Shown: positions 1 to 12,451 of the stretch, piece after piece
Layout: each line of letters starts with the position of its first letter
Numbering within the stretch: the stretch's first letter is position 1
NCBI GenBank assembly: GCA_030762895.1
Contig: CM061069.1
Location: 102,255,923 to 102,319,922, forward strand
Direction: 5' to 3'
Length of the DNA stretch: 64,000 bases
Source of the DNA: Sophora flavescens
Lineage: Eukaryota; Streptophyta; Magnoliopsida; Fabales; Fabaceae
Notes under the pieces: generated by a model
Databases searched by the model: none
What the model was told of the DNA's origin: nothing
What the model saw: the letters and a program-made list of their open reading frames with translations, nothing else
Translations under genes and position numbers: made by a program

Positions 1-1663
1 GAATCCCTAAAAATTGTAGGCCAGTAGAACCCGGAGTCCAGGACTTTTCTTGCTGTCCTCTGAGGTCCAAAGTGTCCTCCAACTGGAGAGGCATGTGAGA
101 AATGTAGGATGGACTCCGTCTCATGATCGGGTACACACCTCCGAATAACCTGGTCACTGCAAAACTTCCACAGATAGGGGTCATCCCACACATAGTACTT
201 TGCATCGCTCTTCAACTTGTGGAACTTATGTCTACTTGTACCTGCAGGAACAACACCAGCAACTAGAAAATTTACAATGTCAGCAAACCAGGGGGTTACC
301 CCATACAAATGTAACAGTCTCTCATCAGGGAAATCATCTTGGATGGGAAAAGTATCCTCATCCCTTGCTATCCTGCTCAAATGATCTGCTACCAGATTTT
401 CAGCTCCACTTTTATCCTTTATCTCCACATTGAATTCCTGGAGCAAAAGCATCCACCCGATCAGTCTTGGCTTAGCTTCTGGCTTCTTCAACAGATATTT
501 CAAAGCTGCATGGTCAGTAAAAACAGTTACCCTAGAACCTAGCAAATAAGACCTAAACTTGTCAAGTGCAAATACAATAGCTAGCAGCTCTTTCTCAGTG
601 GTGGTGTAATTTGCCTGAGCAGCATCTAAGGTCCTAGAAGCATAGTGAATTACATGGGCAACCTTGCCCACCCTTTGTGCCAGAACTGCCCCCACAGCAA
701 AATTTGAAGCATCACACATCAGTTCAAATGGGAGTGTCCAGTCTGGGGGCTGGATGACAGGGGTAGAAGTCAACGCCTTCTTCAGATAGTCAAATGACTC
801 TTTGCACTTTTCATCAAACTGGAATAGGGTATAATTTTTCAGCAGATTTAACAATGGCAGTGCTATCTTGCTGAAGTCCTTTATAAAGCGCCTGTAGAAA
901 CATGCATGTCCAAGAAAGGAACGGATCTCGCGTACGCAAGATGGGTAAGGCAATGAAGCAATCACATTTATTTTTGCAGGATCCACAGAAATACCCTCTT
1001 TGGAAATTACATGACCCAATACTATCCCCTGTTCTACCATGAAATGACATTTCTCATAATTCAGAATCAAATCAGTATCAATGCATCTTTGAAGAACTAG
1101 ACCTAGACTATGCAAACAAGCATCAAAAGAGGAGCCATACACAGTAAAATCATCCATAAACACCTCTATGCAATTTTCAATAAAGTCAGAGAAAATACTT
1201 AGCATGCATCTTTGAAAGGTGCCATGGGCATTACAGAGGCCAAATGGCATCCTCCTATAAGCAAACGTACCGAAGGGGCACGTGAAGGTGGTCTTTTCCT
1301 GATCCTCAGGGGCAATATGAATCTGGAAATACCCGGAAAAGCCATCTAGAAAACAATAATGGGACTGACCAGCCAGCCGATCTAGCATCTGATCTATGAA
1401 CGGCAAAGGAAAATGATCCTTTCGGGTGGCCTGGTCTAGCTTCCTATAGTCTATACAAACTCTCCAGCTATTCTGGACTCTAGTAGACACAAGTTCATTA
1501 TTTTCATTCCTAACTACTGTTAGACCAGACTTCTTTGGTACAACCTGAACCGGACTTACCCAAGAACAATCAGAGATGGGATAGATAATACCTGCCTGTA
1601 GAAGCTTAGTCACCTCTTTCTTTACCACATCCAGAATCAGTGGGTTAAGTCGCCTTTGGGCTG
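1..1663 (-). CDS. Athila A pol: reverse transcriptase, RNase H, start of integrase (open at the window edge)
   Basis: I translated the minus strand from about 1663 to base 1 and found one open frame of about 554 codons without a stop. It has no stop inside the window, so a simple ORF search would miss it. In order: RT entry region (QRRLNPLILDVVKKEV), the RT palm with MPFGLCNA and the catalytic motif FMDD near 1150, connection, RNase H with the CDAS...GAVLAQ block (about 710-660), the TDHAALKYLL block near 510, and the integrase HHCC zinc finger beginning (HASPVGGHFGPQRT near 80). The catalytic motif FMDD is intact. The frame is offset from the upstream gag-protease frame by a frameshift near 1663, so it is probably not translated as one polyprotein. 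The enzyme would copy element RNA to DNA inside a cytoplasmic particle. Confidence 0.92.
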
Positions 1664-4340
1664 TCGACAAGCTTAGCCCCATCCTCCAGTAAAATTCTGT
1701 GCATGCATCTGGAGGGGCTAATTCCTGGAATATCGGCCATTGTCCACCCAATGGCCTTCTTGTTCTTCCTCAGAACTTCTAAAAGCTTGGCTTCCTGATC
1801 AGAGTTGAGGCTGGAGGAAATGATGACTGGCAATGTTGCATCCCTCCCCAAGTAGGCATACTTTAGGTTCTCAGGAAGTGGTTTGAGTTCCAAAGAAGGT
1901 GGCTGCTCAACAGATGGTGCATTGGGAGTAGCCATAGGGTCAAGGACTTCTGCTGAGTAGACAGCTTCACTCTCATTATCACTTTCACTATCATCCTTAC
2001 CCTGCAAGGTTGAATCCAAAAACTCAGAACAAACAGAACATGGGTTAGTGTTAGTGCAGTTAGTACAAGTATATACATCATCAAAACCAGAAATAACAGG
2101 AAAATCAGAAATAAGGTCATCATGAGTGTCCTCAATGAGCTCAGACAGCAACTCTAAGTGGAATACAGAGTGCTCCTCTACTGGGTGCTTCATAGCATCA
2201 AAGATCTTGAATTTGGCCACAATACCACCAAACTCCATAGACATAGTCCCATCATAAACATCAATCTTGGTCTTGGATGTCATCATGAATGGTCTCCCCA
2301 AGATTATGGGTGATCTACTGGACTGAGTCTCTCCTGCCATGTCTAGGATATAGAAGTCCGCAGGGAATATCAAATCATCAACTTGCACTAGGACATCCTC
2401 TACCATTCCCATGGGTCAGACATCGGTCCTGTTAGCCAACCGGATGGTAAGACTTGTGTCTTTGCAATGGCCCCAGATCAAGGTTATTAAAGATGGAGGT
2501 AGGCATGACATTGATTGATGCTCCCAAGTCCAACATGCAGTTCTCAAACTTCTTGTCCCCAATAGTGCATGGGATAGTGAAGGTGCCTGGATCCTTGCAC
2601 TTCTGTGGTAGTGCTTGAGTAGGGGCTATAGAAGCAACTCTTTCTATCTTTGACTGAATAAGCGCTGAGACATTCATTCCCAAGTCAACCCTCTCATTAG
2701 TCTTCATCTTCCTCTTGTTAGTGCATAGGTCCTTCAGAAATTTGGCATATCTGGGCACTTGCTTGATCACATCCAACAGTGGAATATTAACAGCTACTTT
2801 TCTGAAAACATCAAGAATCTCCTTCTCCTTATTTTCACCACCAATCTTCAAATTTTTCTGAATTCTGTGTGGGAATGGAATGGGTGGTCTATACACTCTC
2901 TCAGTTTCAACCTCAACCACAGGTTCAGGAGTAACCTCAACAGTAGGCTCAGGAGTAGCCTCAACAGTTTCTTCATCCTTTCCAGAGGTGGCCTCAACAA
3001 CCTTACCAGATCTCAGAGAGATGACACTCACATTAGGGTTGGAGGCATTAGGATTTATCACTGGCTGTGCAGGCAGCTGGTTTGTCCCTTGACCTTGTTG
3101 TATGCTATTCATGGATGTGGCCAACTGTCCAATCTGTGTCCTCAAATCTTGAATACTAGCATCTGTCCGCTGCTGAAACTGTACACTAGATGCAGCCATT
3201 TGTTTCACCAAGTCTTCTAATGATGGTCCAGAAGGTGTGCGTAGTGGTCACCGGAGGATGATTCTGAGGTGCCATCGGCTGTTGTTGGGAAGAGTTCCCA
3301 TACCGCAGATTAGGGTGATTTCTCCAGCTAGGATGGTACCTATTAGTAGAGAGGTCTGGAATGCTGTACCGATTCTGACTGCTTCCTTGATTATAGGGGT
3401 TCACTGCATAAGCCTGAGGTACTTCACTGACAAACTCTTCTCTCTGGATCGGGAATGGATCAAATGGGTGCTCAGGTGAATTGAACATGCTACATAACTT
3501 TGCAGGCTGAACCTTGTCTATTGCCAATTGTCTTACAAAGGAAGTCAGCTCATCCAATCTATTCTCAAGGGCGGCCTGGTTGGAAGATGAACTATGAATC
3601 TCATGCACACCTCTTGGCTCAACTGAATTTCTTCTTGTAGAAAACTGCTGGGAATTCAACGACATATTCTCAATGAGTTGCTTAGCAGCAGCTGGGGTTT
3701 TATCAACTAATGCTCCCCCACTAGCAGCATCCAACAGATTCCTATCCATTGGCAGCAATCCTTCATAAAAGTATTGGATCAGGAGTTGTTCAGAAATTTG
3801 ATGCTGGGGGCAACTAGATACCAAATGTTTGAACCTTTCCCAGTATTCAGCTAGTGACTCGTTCCCTTGCCTGATGCCACATATCTCTTTCGTTATTGAA
3901 GCAGCTCTTGAAGCAGGAAAATACCTTTCTAGGAACACCCTCTTCAAATCATTCCAAGTGGTGATGGAGTTAGGCTCAAGATACAATAGCCAATCCTTTG
4001 CAGCTCCCTGGAGTGAAAATGGAAAAGCCTTCAGCTTGATACTGTCCTCAGTGACTCCCTCTGCTCTCGAGGTTGTGGAGCATACAACTTGAAATTCTTT
4101 CCAGTGCTTGTGTGGGTCCTCACCTGCAAGACCATTGAACTTGGGCAACAGGTGAATAAAACCAGATTTCAGTTCAAAAGGAGTGTCAGCACCAGGATAA
4201 GAAATACATAATCCATTGTAGTTGACATCAGGGGCAGCAAGCTGCCTTAATGTCCTCTGGTCTCCCATGTTTTCAAAAGCAATTTTAAAATTGGAATCAC
4301 TACTAGTGCTAGCCCGAAATTCTCTACGGAGTGTGTGCAA
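1664..4340 (-). pseudogene. Athila A gag-protease, broken by frameshifts and a stop
   Basis: Gag starts at the ATG at 4340 and includes the retrotransposon gag domain (PKFNGLAGEDPHKHWKEF to LLIQYFYEGL, about residues 65-200). The aspartic protease follows, with CTIGDKKFENCMLDLGAS near 2560; its active-site triad reads DLG, as in other Athila proteins. It continues to IILGRPFM near 2300 and an acidic linker. The lesions I see are a one-base deletion near 3236, a frameshift near 2458, an in-frame TGA at 2415-2417 and a frameshift near 1663. No zinc knuckle is evident. Four lesions in 2.7 kb contrast with none in the adjacent pol frame. Confidence 0.88.
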
Positions 4341-4460
4341 AGTTCTTTCAATTTCCGGGTCAAAATCACACAGTTCAGGGCAATGAGACCTAGTAGCCAG
4401 ACCAATTCAAAACAGAACAGAAAATAAAATAAAACAAATTGCAAAAAATAACAACTCAGA

Positions 4461-4479
4461 GTCCCCGGCAACGGCGCCA
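4461..4479 (-). other. Primer binding site of Athila A (tRNA-Asp type)
   Basis: The minus strand reads TGGCGCCGTTGCCGGGGAC, complementary to the 3' end of plant tRNA-Asp including CCA. It sits five bases downstream of the LTR end, where minus-strand DNA synthesis would start. It is an intact version of the site that is degraded in elements B and C. Confidence 0.9.
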
Positions 4480-4484
4480 ATTTT

Positions 4485-5824
4485 TGGTCGCGCTGTCGCG
4501 CACGCGCCAAAAAGGACGAGCGGGTTTGAAAATGTAGTGTAGGGCGACAACTCGGATGTCGTCTCTCAAGGACTATGAGAATATTATCTTCCACAAAAAG
4601 AAGTTTTGGGGGGGTTTGGTTTGAGATGCAATCAAAGAAAACATAATATTAAAAACAGAGCAATTGAAAACAAGCAGTTCAAGGAGGTTATCAAATGGCC
4701 AAAAACAGATTAATCTATTGCTCTTGATTTCCCACTATCATAGGTTCATACAATTTCCAAGCCCTAAGCAAGTTCTTATCCCCTCCCGGTTGTAGCAATA
4801 ATTTACAAACGAAACTACTGCTACAGATACATGTCCCTATTCCCGAATTAAACAAACGGGGTTAAGTCCTCATGAACTAAACGAACATGAACGTACACAC
4901 GTGAATTAAACAAACGCGATTGATTATAGGAACATGATATCACCGGAAATAAATCAATACAATGCATTATACTCCTGGATTAAACAAACAGAAATACAAG
5001 GCATGGCATTGAAGAGGGAAAAGCATACAAAACAGGAAAATATAAGAACCTCAAGTATATGGAAATCAATTACAATAGATTAATCCTAAGAAATTAGTTC
5101 TCCATAACACAAACGAAATCACAGAGAAAAATGTAAAACAGAAAAATGGAGAAGCAAAAGTCTTTCCAAATTGTTCAGAACAGCCTTTTATACAAATTCT
5201 GAAATCAGCTAGCTCGCGAGGCGAGAACACATTCGCGAGGCGAATTTCATGAACAGTCAGCAACCTTTGGCATTCTCGCGAGGCGAAGTGCTTGCTCGCG
5301 AGGCGAGGATATGAAGAGTTTTCTCCTTACGCCCGTTATGGCCATCAGGGCCTAACCGTGATGCTCTCTGACTTCCAGACTCGCGAGGCGAATGGATGCT
5401 CGCGAGGCGAGACTCTTCAACTTCAAAACTGCCACGGCCATGACCTTCAACACGGGCAAGCCGTGATCGTCTCTGACTTTTTCAGGTTTGCAAGACTCGC
5501 GGGGCGAGACCTTCTTCGCGAGGCGAACCAGAGACTTAGCAATTTCTTGGAACAGTCAAGCTTCGGGGTCGCGTGGCGAGCGTGTCCTTCGCGGGGCGAA
5601 TCCCCTGATCTTTATTTTCTCATCTTCTACTTAACCTGAAAGTAAGGAAATAACCATAAGTGTATTATTTTGACTTAAAACTAGCTAAATTAACTTAAAA
5701 CTACTCTAGAGACTCAAAACCTTGCTTGAGGACAATCTAATCTAATTTGGGTGAAAATACGATATAATTTGCACAAAACCCTGGTCATACTAGCTATAAA
5801 ACTAGATGAGCCAGAGGCTTATCA
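4485..5824 (-). repeat. 5' LTR of Athila A
   Basis: On the minus strand it begins TGATAAGCCTCTGG (ending at 5824), the same start as the LTRs at 21523, 26374 and 59454, and it ends GCGACCA at 4485 just before the primer site. Length is 1,340 bp. The U3 part holds five pairs of the alpha palindrome and two beta cassettes directly upstream of a TATA-like box. The left part (about 4485-5180) is R/U5 and has no recognisable coding content. Short open frames in it are accidental. Confidence 0.87.
5186..5599 (-). promoter_or_regulatory. U3 palindrome array and TATA box of LTR A
   Basis: Five pairs of the 11-mer TCGCGAGGCGA (variants with GGG or GTG in the centre) lie at 5214-5599. Starts within each pair are 19, 20, 19, 19 and 20 bp apart. 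Two diverged beta cassettes sit among them (near 5325-5365 and 5442-5476), each as a 12-mer, six bases, then a 17-mer on the plus strand. On the minus strand the array ends about 20 bp before TATAAAAG (5186-5193). The placement suggests proximal promoter elements. That function is inferred. Confidence 0.7.
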
Positions 5825-6096
5825 GTTCACAACAGACAAGGAACGAAACAGCAAATGTGACTCAGGTTCAGCATTTTATTCTTCCAATGGGAACAAGCAG
5901 AAAGGCAGAGATGGACCAAGACCAAGGTGTGACCATTGTGGAAAACTTGGCCATATCAAAGCAAAATGCTTTGAGATATTTGGATATCCACCCAACTGGG
6001 ATACACGAAGAACACACAGTCTTCAATAAATCTGGAAATCAGAATTCTGCACACTTTGTCTATGCACATGAAAGCCAAGAGAATGAAGTAGCATAT
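5825..6096 (+). pseudogene. Copia 1 gag C-terminal fragment with zinc knuckle
   Basis: The real copia sequence starts at 5825. Upstream codons of the longer open frame belong to the Athila LTR. The fragment encodes the CCHC knuckle CDHCGKLGHIKAKC, followed by FEIFGYPPNWD, the usual copia gag context for RNA binding. It breaks at the target duplication CATAT (6092-6096) of the solo LTR and resumes after 10652 in front of the protease. Confidence 0.82.
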
Positions 6097-9000
6097 TGTG
6101 ACACCCCATTTTCAGGTTATCACATTTACGTAACTTATTGCGGAAATACACTCAATAAAATAGTTTTGCTGGTTGCTTTCGGAAAATATAATTTTCTAGT
6201 TATTAATCCCTTTCAAAATCGGTGATAATTTTTTTTTTTCGTTTTCTTTTACTCCATATACAACCCAATCACCATTAACATAGTATAAATAGGTATCATA
6301 AGAATTTTACACTTAGACCTTCACATAACAGGTCATCTCCCGAAATCATAACATAAGAAAATAAAGACGTAATTGTACTGTAGTGGTAATCTGGAATTAC
6401 AACTCAAAAGAATGACTCTCAATAGCCAAACATCCAGACTAACCAAGTACCACTACTTTATAAGACACCAAAAGTCCTATAGCTGGTCAGTACTAATAAT
6501 CACTGTTGGGAAGACCATTATAGTTCTCCCAACCTATCGAAATATCCGGTGAGGATACCTCTACTTCCGAATCTATGAAATTATCAGAACATATAAGTTC
6601 CTACTCTACAAGAAAAACCGGTAAGAAATCATATATGCGGTAAAGATGTCTCCACGGTCAAAGTCTGGTACGTACTTGATGTAGGTACTGAATCATCACC
6701 CTCGTGACATTCCCACTGACGCATACCTCTTCAAGCATCTAGGAGTTAAGTCATCGAACAACTCAGTGAATTCTTCGCTTTATCCGTACTAGTGTACCGA
6801 AGTACTACCTTAGTATAAAATAAACCTGATATGTTTGTAAGGGTGAGTTTCCAATATATGGGTTTTAATAAGACAACCCCATGCACGACTCTCAAATAGC
6901 ATATACCAAATATTCACAATATAAAACATTAATTCAAACAGTAGAATGATTTAATTCACAGGGCTTCATGCCCGACAATCACCGTCATTTTATAAAAATG
7001 CATGACACTTCTATGTTCAATCTCTAATTTGATACCTAATCTCCGGAGATCCCACAACTTTCTGTTTCGTTTCAAGCTGATCAGGCTCCGCACATGGCAC
7101 ATTGTAAAAACGAACAAAACAATGCCCAAGAAATCTCAACCTCATGTGACCAGTGCTCAAACAGCTATTGCAACTATTCACATGACACCTCTGTGACAAC
7201 CACTCAAACAGCTATTGCAGTTGTACACAGATACACTGTCGGATAATCCACCTCAACCACATGTGACCAATGCTCAAACAGCTATTGCAATTGTTCACAC
7301 GACCCCTCTGTGGCAACCACTCAAACAGCTATTGTAGTTGTACACAGATACATAACCACTCAAACAGCTATTGCATTTATGTACAGAGTCACTTGTGCTA
7401 TAACCACTCAAACAACTATTGCAGCTATGCACAAATATTATCCGACCTCGTATGATAGCCACTCAAACAACTATTGCAGCTTAGTCATACGGCCCCTTGT
7501 GACAACTCTCCAACCATTGTTGTAGTCATACACATGGTAACTCATTGGTCCATACAGAACACAATGATCATAACACATGGCACGTCTGCCAAAAATGCAT
7601 GAGAAAACTTTTATTCTCGTTTTGTTTTTCTTTGTCGTAATAATCTTTCCTTGTCGAAGCACAAAGCTTAACGACCATGCTTAATTTCTTATTAAGACTT
7701 TTCACTACAGGACACACAGTCCAAATGTCTTAAACTCAACACAGGACACACAGTCCGAATGCTCAATCACGAGGCCCTTAAACCGATGCACCAGTTTTAG
7801 GCTCGCGGATATGGAATTCACACTTTCCACATCAATTTAGGACACACAGTCCAAAAACAAAACTTTACAAAACACTCCGTCCCATGACACAAATCCTTGA
7901 TCTACGTGTCCATACAACACTAGAACCCCGACGTCTCGGTTTCTAGGTTTATTTATCTGCTTGTAAAACATTTCGCTCAGTGAAAATCAAATACAAAACA
8001 ACAGCTCCGAAAACATATCCAAGTTTAACGGAATAACTTCACTGAATAAAATATTTTTACAGAAATTATTTTTCTGTTAAAACGTTGATAAAATCCGAAA
8101 ATCATTGATAAATCTCTTTATTTCTAATTGTTTCACTTCAAAAATTAATTCTCAATAAAGGTCAACTTAAAAAAAATTTAATAACAATTTAATAATGAAA
8201 TTTCGAATATTTAAATAATTAAATATTTAATATTTAATAATATTAAATAACTTGTATAATTTCTCTGTCAGAAGTAATTGTTCTGACTGCTATAAACATT
8301 ATTTTCAGAACTTAATCAGTTTAAATAACATTTTATAATAAAATTGAATTTATTATATAAAAATTAGAGCCTGTGAAAAAAAATTCACGGTTTCGTCCTT
8401 ACTATGGCTTATTTACACAGTTTCCACAAAATATTATTAAAATTAAAAAAAAATTCATTTTTCTCAAAATCTCCCAAATTAATCCCTCTGATTAATTATC
8501 AAAGCTTATTAAGTTTTTTTTTATCCTTAATTAAAATTTTTAACACTGACCAATGTCAAGTTACTCAGTCCAACACTTAACAGCAGATACATTCCAATCA
8601 CATAATAGCATGGCATATATCAATTCATGACACGCATCACAATTATAATATAAACAAATAATTATAATCATGTAAGTCCACACATCACATCAATTCAATT
8701 ACTCAGATAAACATCACATCAATCTAACAATTAATAGTAAACAGTATAATATAATAAAATATTTCATACATAAAATTAATAAATGACTTCACAAATAAGC
8801 ATGAGATTATCTTAAACTCCTCAGGCATACCCCCCTTACCTCTTCAAGACTACACTATAGTTTCTGTTAATCTCCCGAACTCGATCCAATTCCTCTTCGT
8901 CAGTGTAAATCAGCTAACTCAGTTGTTTCCTTCAAACGAATCGCAACCAAAATAAATCAAATCAAACAACAATACACTTGGCTCATGAAGGTTAGGGTTA

Positions 9001-10647
9001 GGGTTCAGCTTCAACCAATTATCTAGGTTAGGAGAAATAAAATTTGGTTAACTTAAGGATTAATGATCCATAAGTTACTTAAGAAATGATTAATCACTTT
9101 AACCATGATTATGAACCAAGAACATGAACTAAACTCATCTAGTTCTAAGAACTAGGGTTCGGTTTTCTCAAGATTTTTAGGCTAGAAATTTTAAAATTTC
9201 ATCAACTCTTGGATTTAATCAACATACAAAGCTTAGAGTTGGATTCAAAGATTACAAACAACTTTTGAATCACAAAACCATTAAGTACTCAAACCTAGGG
9301 TTTCGGTTTTGATGAGATCAATAGGTTAAAGTTTGATTTTTTTTTTGATCTTCTATATACTTGAATACAAGAACTATCAAGATATAAACATGAATCAAGA
9401 CATGGAATTGAAACAAAACCTATAAACACAACTTTGACCTAGGTTCGGCCATTACCAGAATTTAGGGAAAGAAATTTCACATGATCTTATGCTTCTAGAT
9501 GATGAAAATAGAGATTATTATAAGATCATAGCAATTGGTTTCATGTCAAAAGGATTTTTCTAGAATTAGTTATGAATTTTTGAATCTAGCTCCATGAATT
9601 TTGAAGTAAATGAATAACATATGGATTTAAGTCATAGATCTACAAAAGTGATGAAGAGAAATGATTTAAATGACAAGAGAATAAGTTATTACCTCTTGAT
9701 TATCCAAGGAAAGCAAGATTTGGATGATGTTCTTCACAAATTTCTCATGGTGTTCTTGAGAAACTTAGAGAAGAAGATGAACATAGTTAGGGTTTAGAAC
9801 AGTTTTAGTATTTTGGGTATATCACTCAACATACTTATCTGTTTTGGATGATCTTTATGTCGTTGGAAAGAAGAGAGAAAGATGAACAACTTTCATGTTG
9901 AAAGTTTTGCAAGATTAAGAATAGAAAATGGTCAGAATTGCTAGGAAAAATCTGACGAATTATGAACCATTTTGAATGTTTTTGAAGTTCTTAAGGCAAA
10001 CTAATAACTTGAAGAAATGGACAATGGAAGAAAATGCCCAAATGATGAAGACAAGTTGGAGCCGTGTAATTTGGGTAAGGTTTGGTCAACTTTTCCAATG
10101 GCGTTTGCTTGCAATTGTCATAAAAAGACAAAGGCAAAATGGTCATTTCATAACAAAAATTCACTTTGTCATAAATGTGCCATTATGGCCATTATGACAT
10201 GGATAAGCTCGTCATAAATGCTCATCAAGTCGGTCAAATCCATCATCTCAGCTACGTTGCCAACTCCTCGATTCATCTGGCGCATGCTTTTCCTAGAGAT
10301 ATCTCGACGTATACGCCCGCAACAAATATAATATTTTAATTTTTTTACCAAAATTTTCAAAACTTGAAATATCGTAGTAAATACGATAAAAACATTTTTC
10401 ATCTTGTTCACGACTCAAAATTAGGTCTTCTGAGCAGTAAACTTTTACTGTCAGTGAAAATGCAGAAAACGGCAGACCGGCTTCCGTCTGAATTTTCAAC
10501 CCAAAACTTCATCGTAACCCTAAGATATAAAACATAACAAGAAAATAACAGTATTTCGCCTAAAATAATTTTCTAAGTCTCGGATAAAAATATATTTTTA
10601 TATATTTATTACCGATATTACAAAGCAGCAAAAATCGGGGCGTTACA
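6097..10647 (-). repeat. 4,551-bp solo LTR of a gypsy-type element, target duplication CATAT
   Basis: Termini are TGTGACACCCC at 6097 and GGGGCGTTACA ending at 10647. The identical 5-bp duplication CATAT lies at 6092-6096 and 10648-10652. No internal domain is present, so this is a solo LTR left by recombination between two LTRs. Its right end (AAAATCGGGGCGTTACA) matches the ends of the LTRs at 41987 and 53001, which places it in the same broad family on the minus strand. It contains a minisatellite (7145-7520), a thrice-repeated GGACACACAGTCC motif (about 7710-7860), long AT-rich stretches (8040-8830) and a conserved palindrome near 10436. There are no credible genes in it. Confidence 0.9.
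7145..7520. repeat. Minisatellite, CTCAAACAGCTATTGCA core
   Basis: About seven degenerate copies of a unit containing the core CTCAAACAGCTATTGCA followed by variable TTGTACACA-like sequence. Spacing is roughly 45-60 bp. It lies inside the solo LTR. Open frames here on both strands are repeat translations, not genes. Confidence 0.75.
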
Positions 10648-10652
10648 CATAT

Positions 10653-12185
10653 CGAACCACAACAGGTCATGCCATGCATGGACCTCAAGTGAGGAGGAAT
10701 CATGGAGCAAATGATAGTGTGGCTGGTAAATCTAATTCACATAAAGATCAAAAGTGGGTTCTGGATAGTGGTGCTTCACACCACATGACCCATCTACTTT
10801 CTCTCTTGGAGGAAGTAAAAGGCCTTGAGAGGCCCTTTCAAATTATTGTGCCCAATGGAGATACAGTCTTGGTTGATAAAGTTGGGACTATTACACTTAG
10901 CAAGAATCTTAAATTGCTAAATGTTCTTTATGTTCCCATGTTCAACTGTAATTTAATTTCAGTTCATAAATTGACACATAACCTTAATTGTATGGTTACT
11001 TATTATTCGAATTACTGTGAAATACTAGACCAAACCACGAGGAGGATTGGATCATGTGACTTGAATGATGGGGTTTATGTTCTCAAGCTGGCAGCAGTAG
11101 TAGCTTCATCCTTGGTCGCAACACAAAAAGATGTTACAGCTCTTTGGCATGCCAGAATGGGGCACCCTTCAACTCAAGTATTGCAGAGTCTTAGTCATGT
11201 ACTTAATAGTACTTTCAGGTTAGATAAGGTCTCTTGTTGTGATGTTTGTCATAAGTCCAAACAATGTAGGCTACCCTTTATGCAAATTAGTAATAAAGCC
11301 GAGTTTCCTTTTGAGCTTATACATTGTGATTTATGGGGAAAATATCATACTGCATCACACAATGGATCACACTACTTCCTCACTATTGTTGATGACTTCA
11401 CTAGAGGAACATGGGTATATCTAATGAAAGACAAAACTGAAACTATTAACAATTTGGTGAATTTTCACAACATGGTAAAGACTCAATTCAACACAAGGAT
11501 AAAAAAGATCCGGAGTGACAATGGCACTGAATTCATTAATTCCACATTTCAAGGATATCTTAAAGAAGAAGGCATTGCTCATGAGACCTCTTGTGTAGGA
11601 ACACCTCAACAAAATAGGCGAGTGGAGAGAAAACACAGGCATGTCCTCAATGTAGCCAGAGCCTTAAGATTCCAAGCTAATCTTCCTATAAAGTTCTGGG
11701 GAGAATGCGTTCTTGCAGTCACACACATCATTAACAGAACACCTACTATAGCCAATGAACATATTACTCCCTATGAGAAGTTGTATGGAGAAGCTCCCAC
11801 TTATGATCACCTAAAGGTATTTGGATGCCTATGTTATGTGAGGAACTCATCCAAACAACGAGATAAGTTTGATCCTAGAGCTGAGAGTTGCGTATTTTTG
11901 GGTTATCCTCAAGGGCTAAAAGGTTGGAAGGTTTATAGCTTGAGAACAAAGGAATTCTTTGTCTCCCGGGATGTGATATTCTATGAAGACAATTTCCCTT
12001 TTGGTGCAAAAACAGAAATTGCAGTAGAGGAGCCTTCCATGAATATTTTTCATCAATTGTCTCATGCCATGGAAGACGATGATCCACCACAAGAAGACAA
12101 TGAGGAAGGACAACAAAGTTCCTCCTCCGAAGAACATGTTAATAATGCAGAGGAGGAAGTTCAGAATGAGGGGGAGACTATGTAG
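10653..12185 (+). pseudogene. Copia 1 protease and integrase part of gag-pol
   Basis: An open frame from 10674 continues the gag fragment interrupted at 6096. In order: protease active site LDSGASHHMT (near 10770), GAG-pre-integrase TALWHARMGHPS with CDVCHKSKQC zinc ligands (about 11140-11280), the integrase core with HCDLWGKYHT, VDDFTRGTW, SDNGTEF and QQNRRVERKHRHVLN, then YLGYPQG-like and acidic linker regions. It ends at a stop at 12183-12185, before the RT. The original ATG is lost upstream, so the listed ATG is only the first methionine of the remaining piece. Confidence 0.88.
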
Positions 12186-12451
12186 CATCACCTGACATTG
12201 ATCAACCTGGGCCAAGGACTCGACAACCACCAAGTTATCTCAAGGATTATTACTGCCACACAGCTACTAAAAACCCCACATCAAGGTCACTTGATTCATC
12301 ATCCTGTTCACGTATGGTTTATCCTATTTCAAACTATGTCAATTGTGATCATTTTTCTACAAAACACAAGGCATTCCTTGCAGCTATTGCTCTTCAAGAG
12401 GAACCAAAGTATTAGCCGAAAGCTGTTAAGAAAAAGGAATGTAGAGAAGGC

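Larger units (their letters stand above)
1..5824 (-). mobile_element. Athila-type Ty3/gypsy LTR retrotransposon A (3' part outside window)
   Basis: Read on the minus strand, the order is 5' LTR, primer binding site, gag, aspartic protease, RT, RNase H and the integrase zinc finger, which is Ty3/gypsy order. The tRNA-Asp-type primer site and the gag type (conserved LKSGFIHLLPKFNGLAGEDPHKH-like region near the start, no chromodomain seen) fit the Athila lineage. It lies inside a copia gag sequence, which resumes at 5825. The 3' LTR and the left target duplication are outside the window, so insertion age cannot be judged from LTR divergence. Confidence 0.93.

Noticed and set aside
814..1050. 78-codon minus-strand open frame
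   Set aside because: Lies in another frame over the real Athila RT-RNase H frame and shows no domain.
1645..4340. Idea that gag and pol frame changes in Athila A are programmed frameshifts
   Set aside because: Several separate indels and a nonsense codon are present, and no slippery site or pseudoknot is obvious. Plain decay is simpler.
5207..5600. Resemblance of the palindrome arrays to a CRISPR array
   Set aside because: Plant nuclear DNA, repeats of 11 bp in pairs, variable spacers and no cas genes. Spacing is helical rather than spacer-like.
7270..7525. Cys/Tyr/Ser-rich short open frames resembling secreted peptides
   Set aside because: Two frames over the same minisatellite. The apparent cysteine pattern is repeat periodicity.
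8985..9005. GGTTAGGGTTAGGGTT resembling telomere repeats
   Set aside because: Only two to three units, and the plant telomere unit is TTTAGGG. Ordinary short repeat in an LTR.
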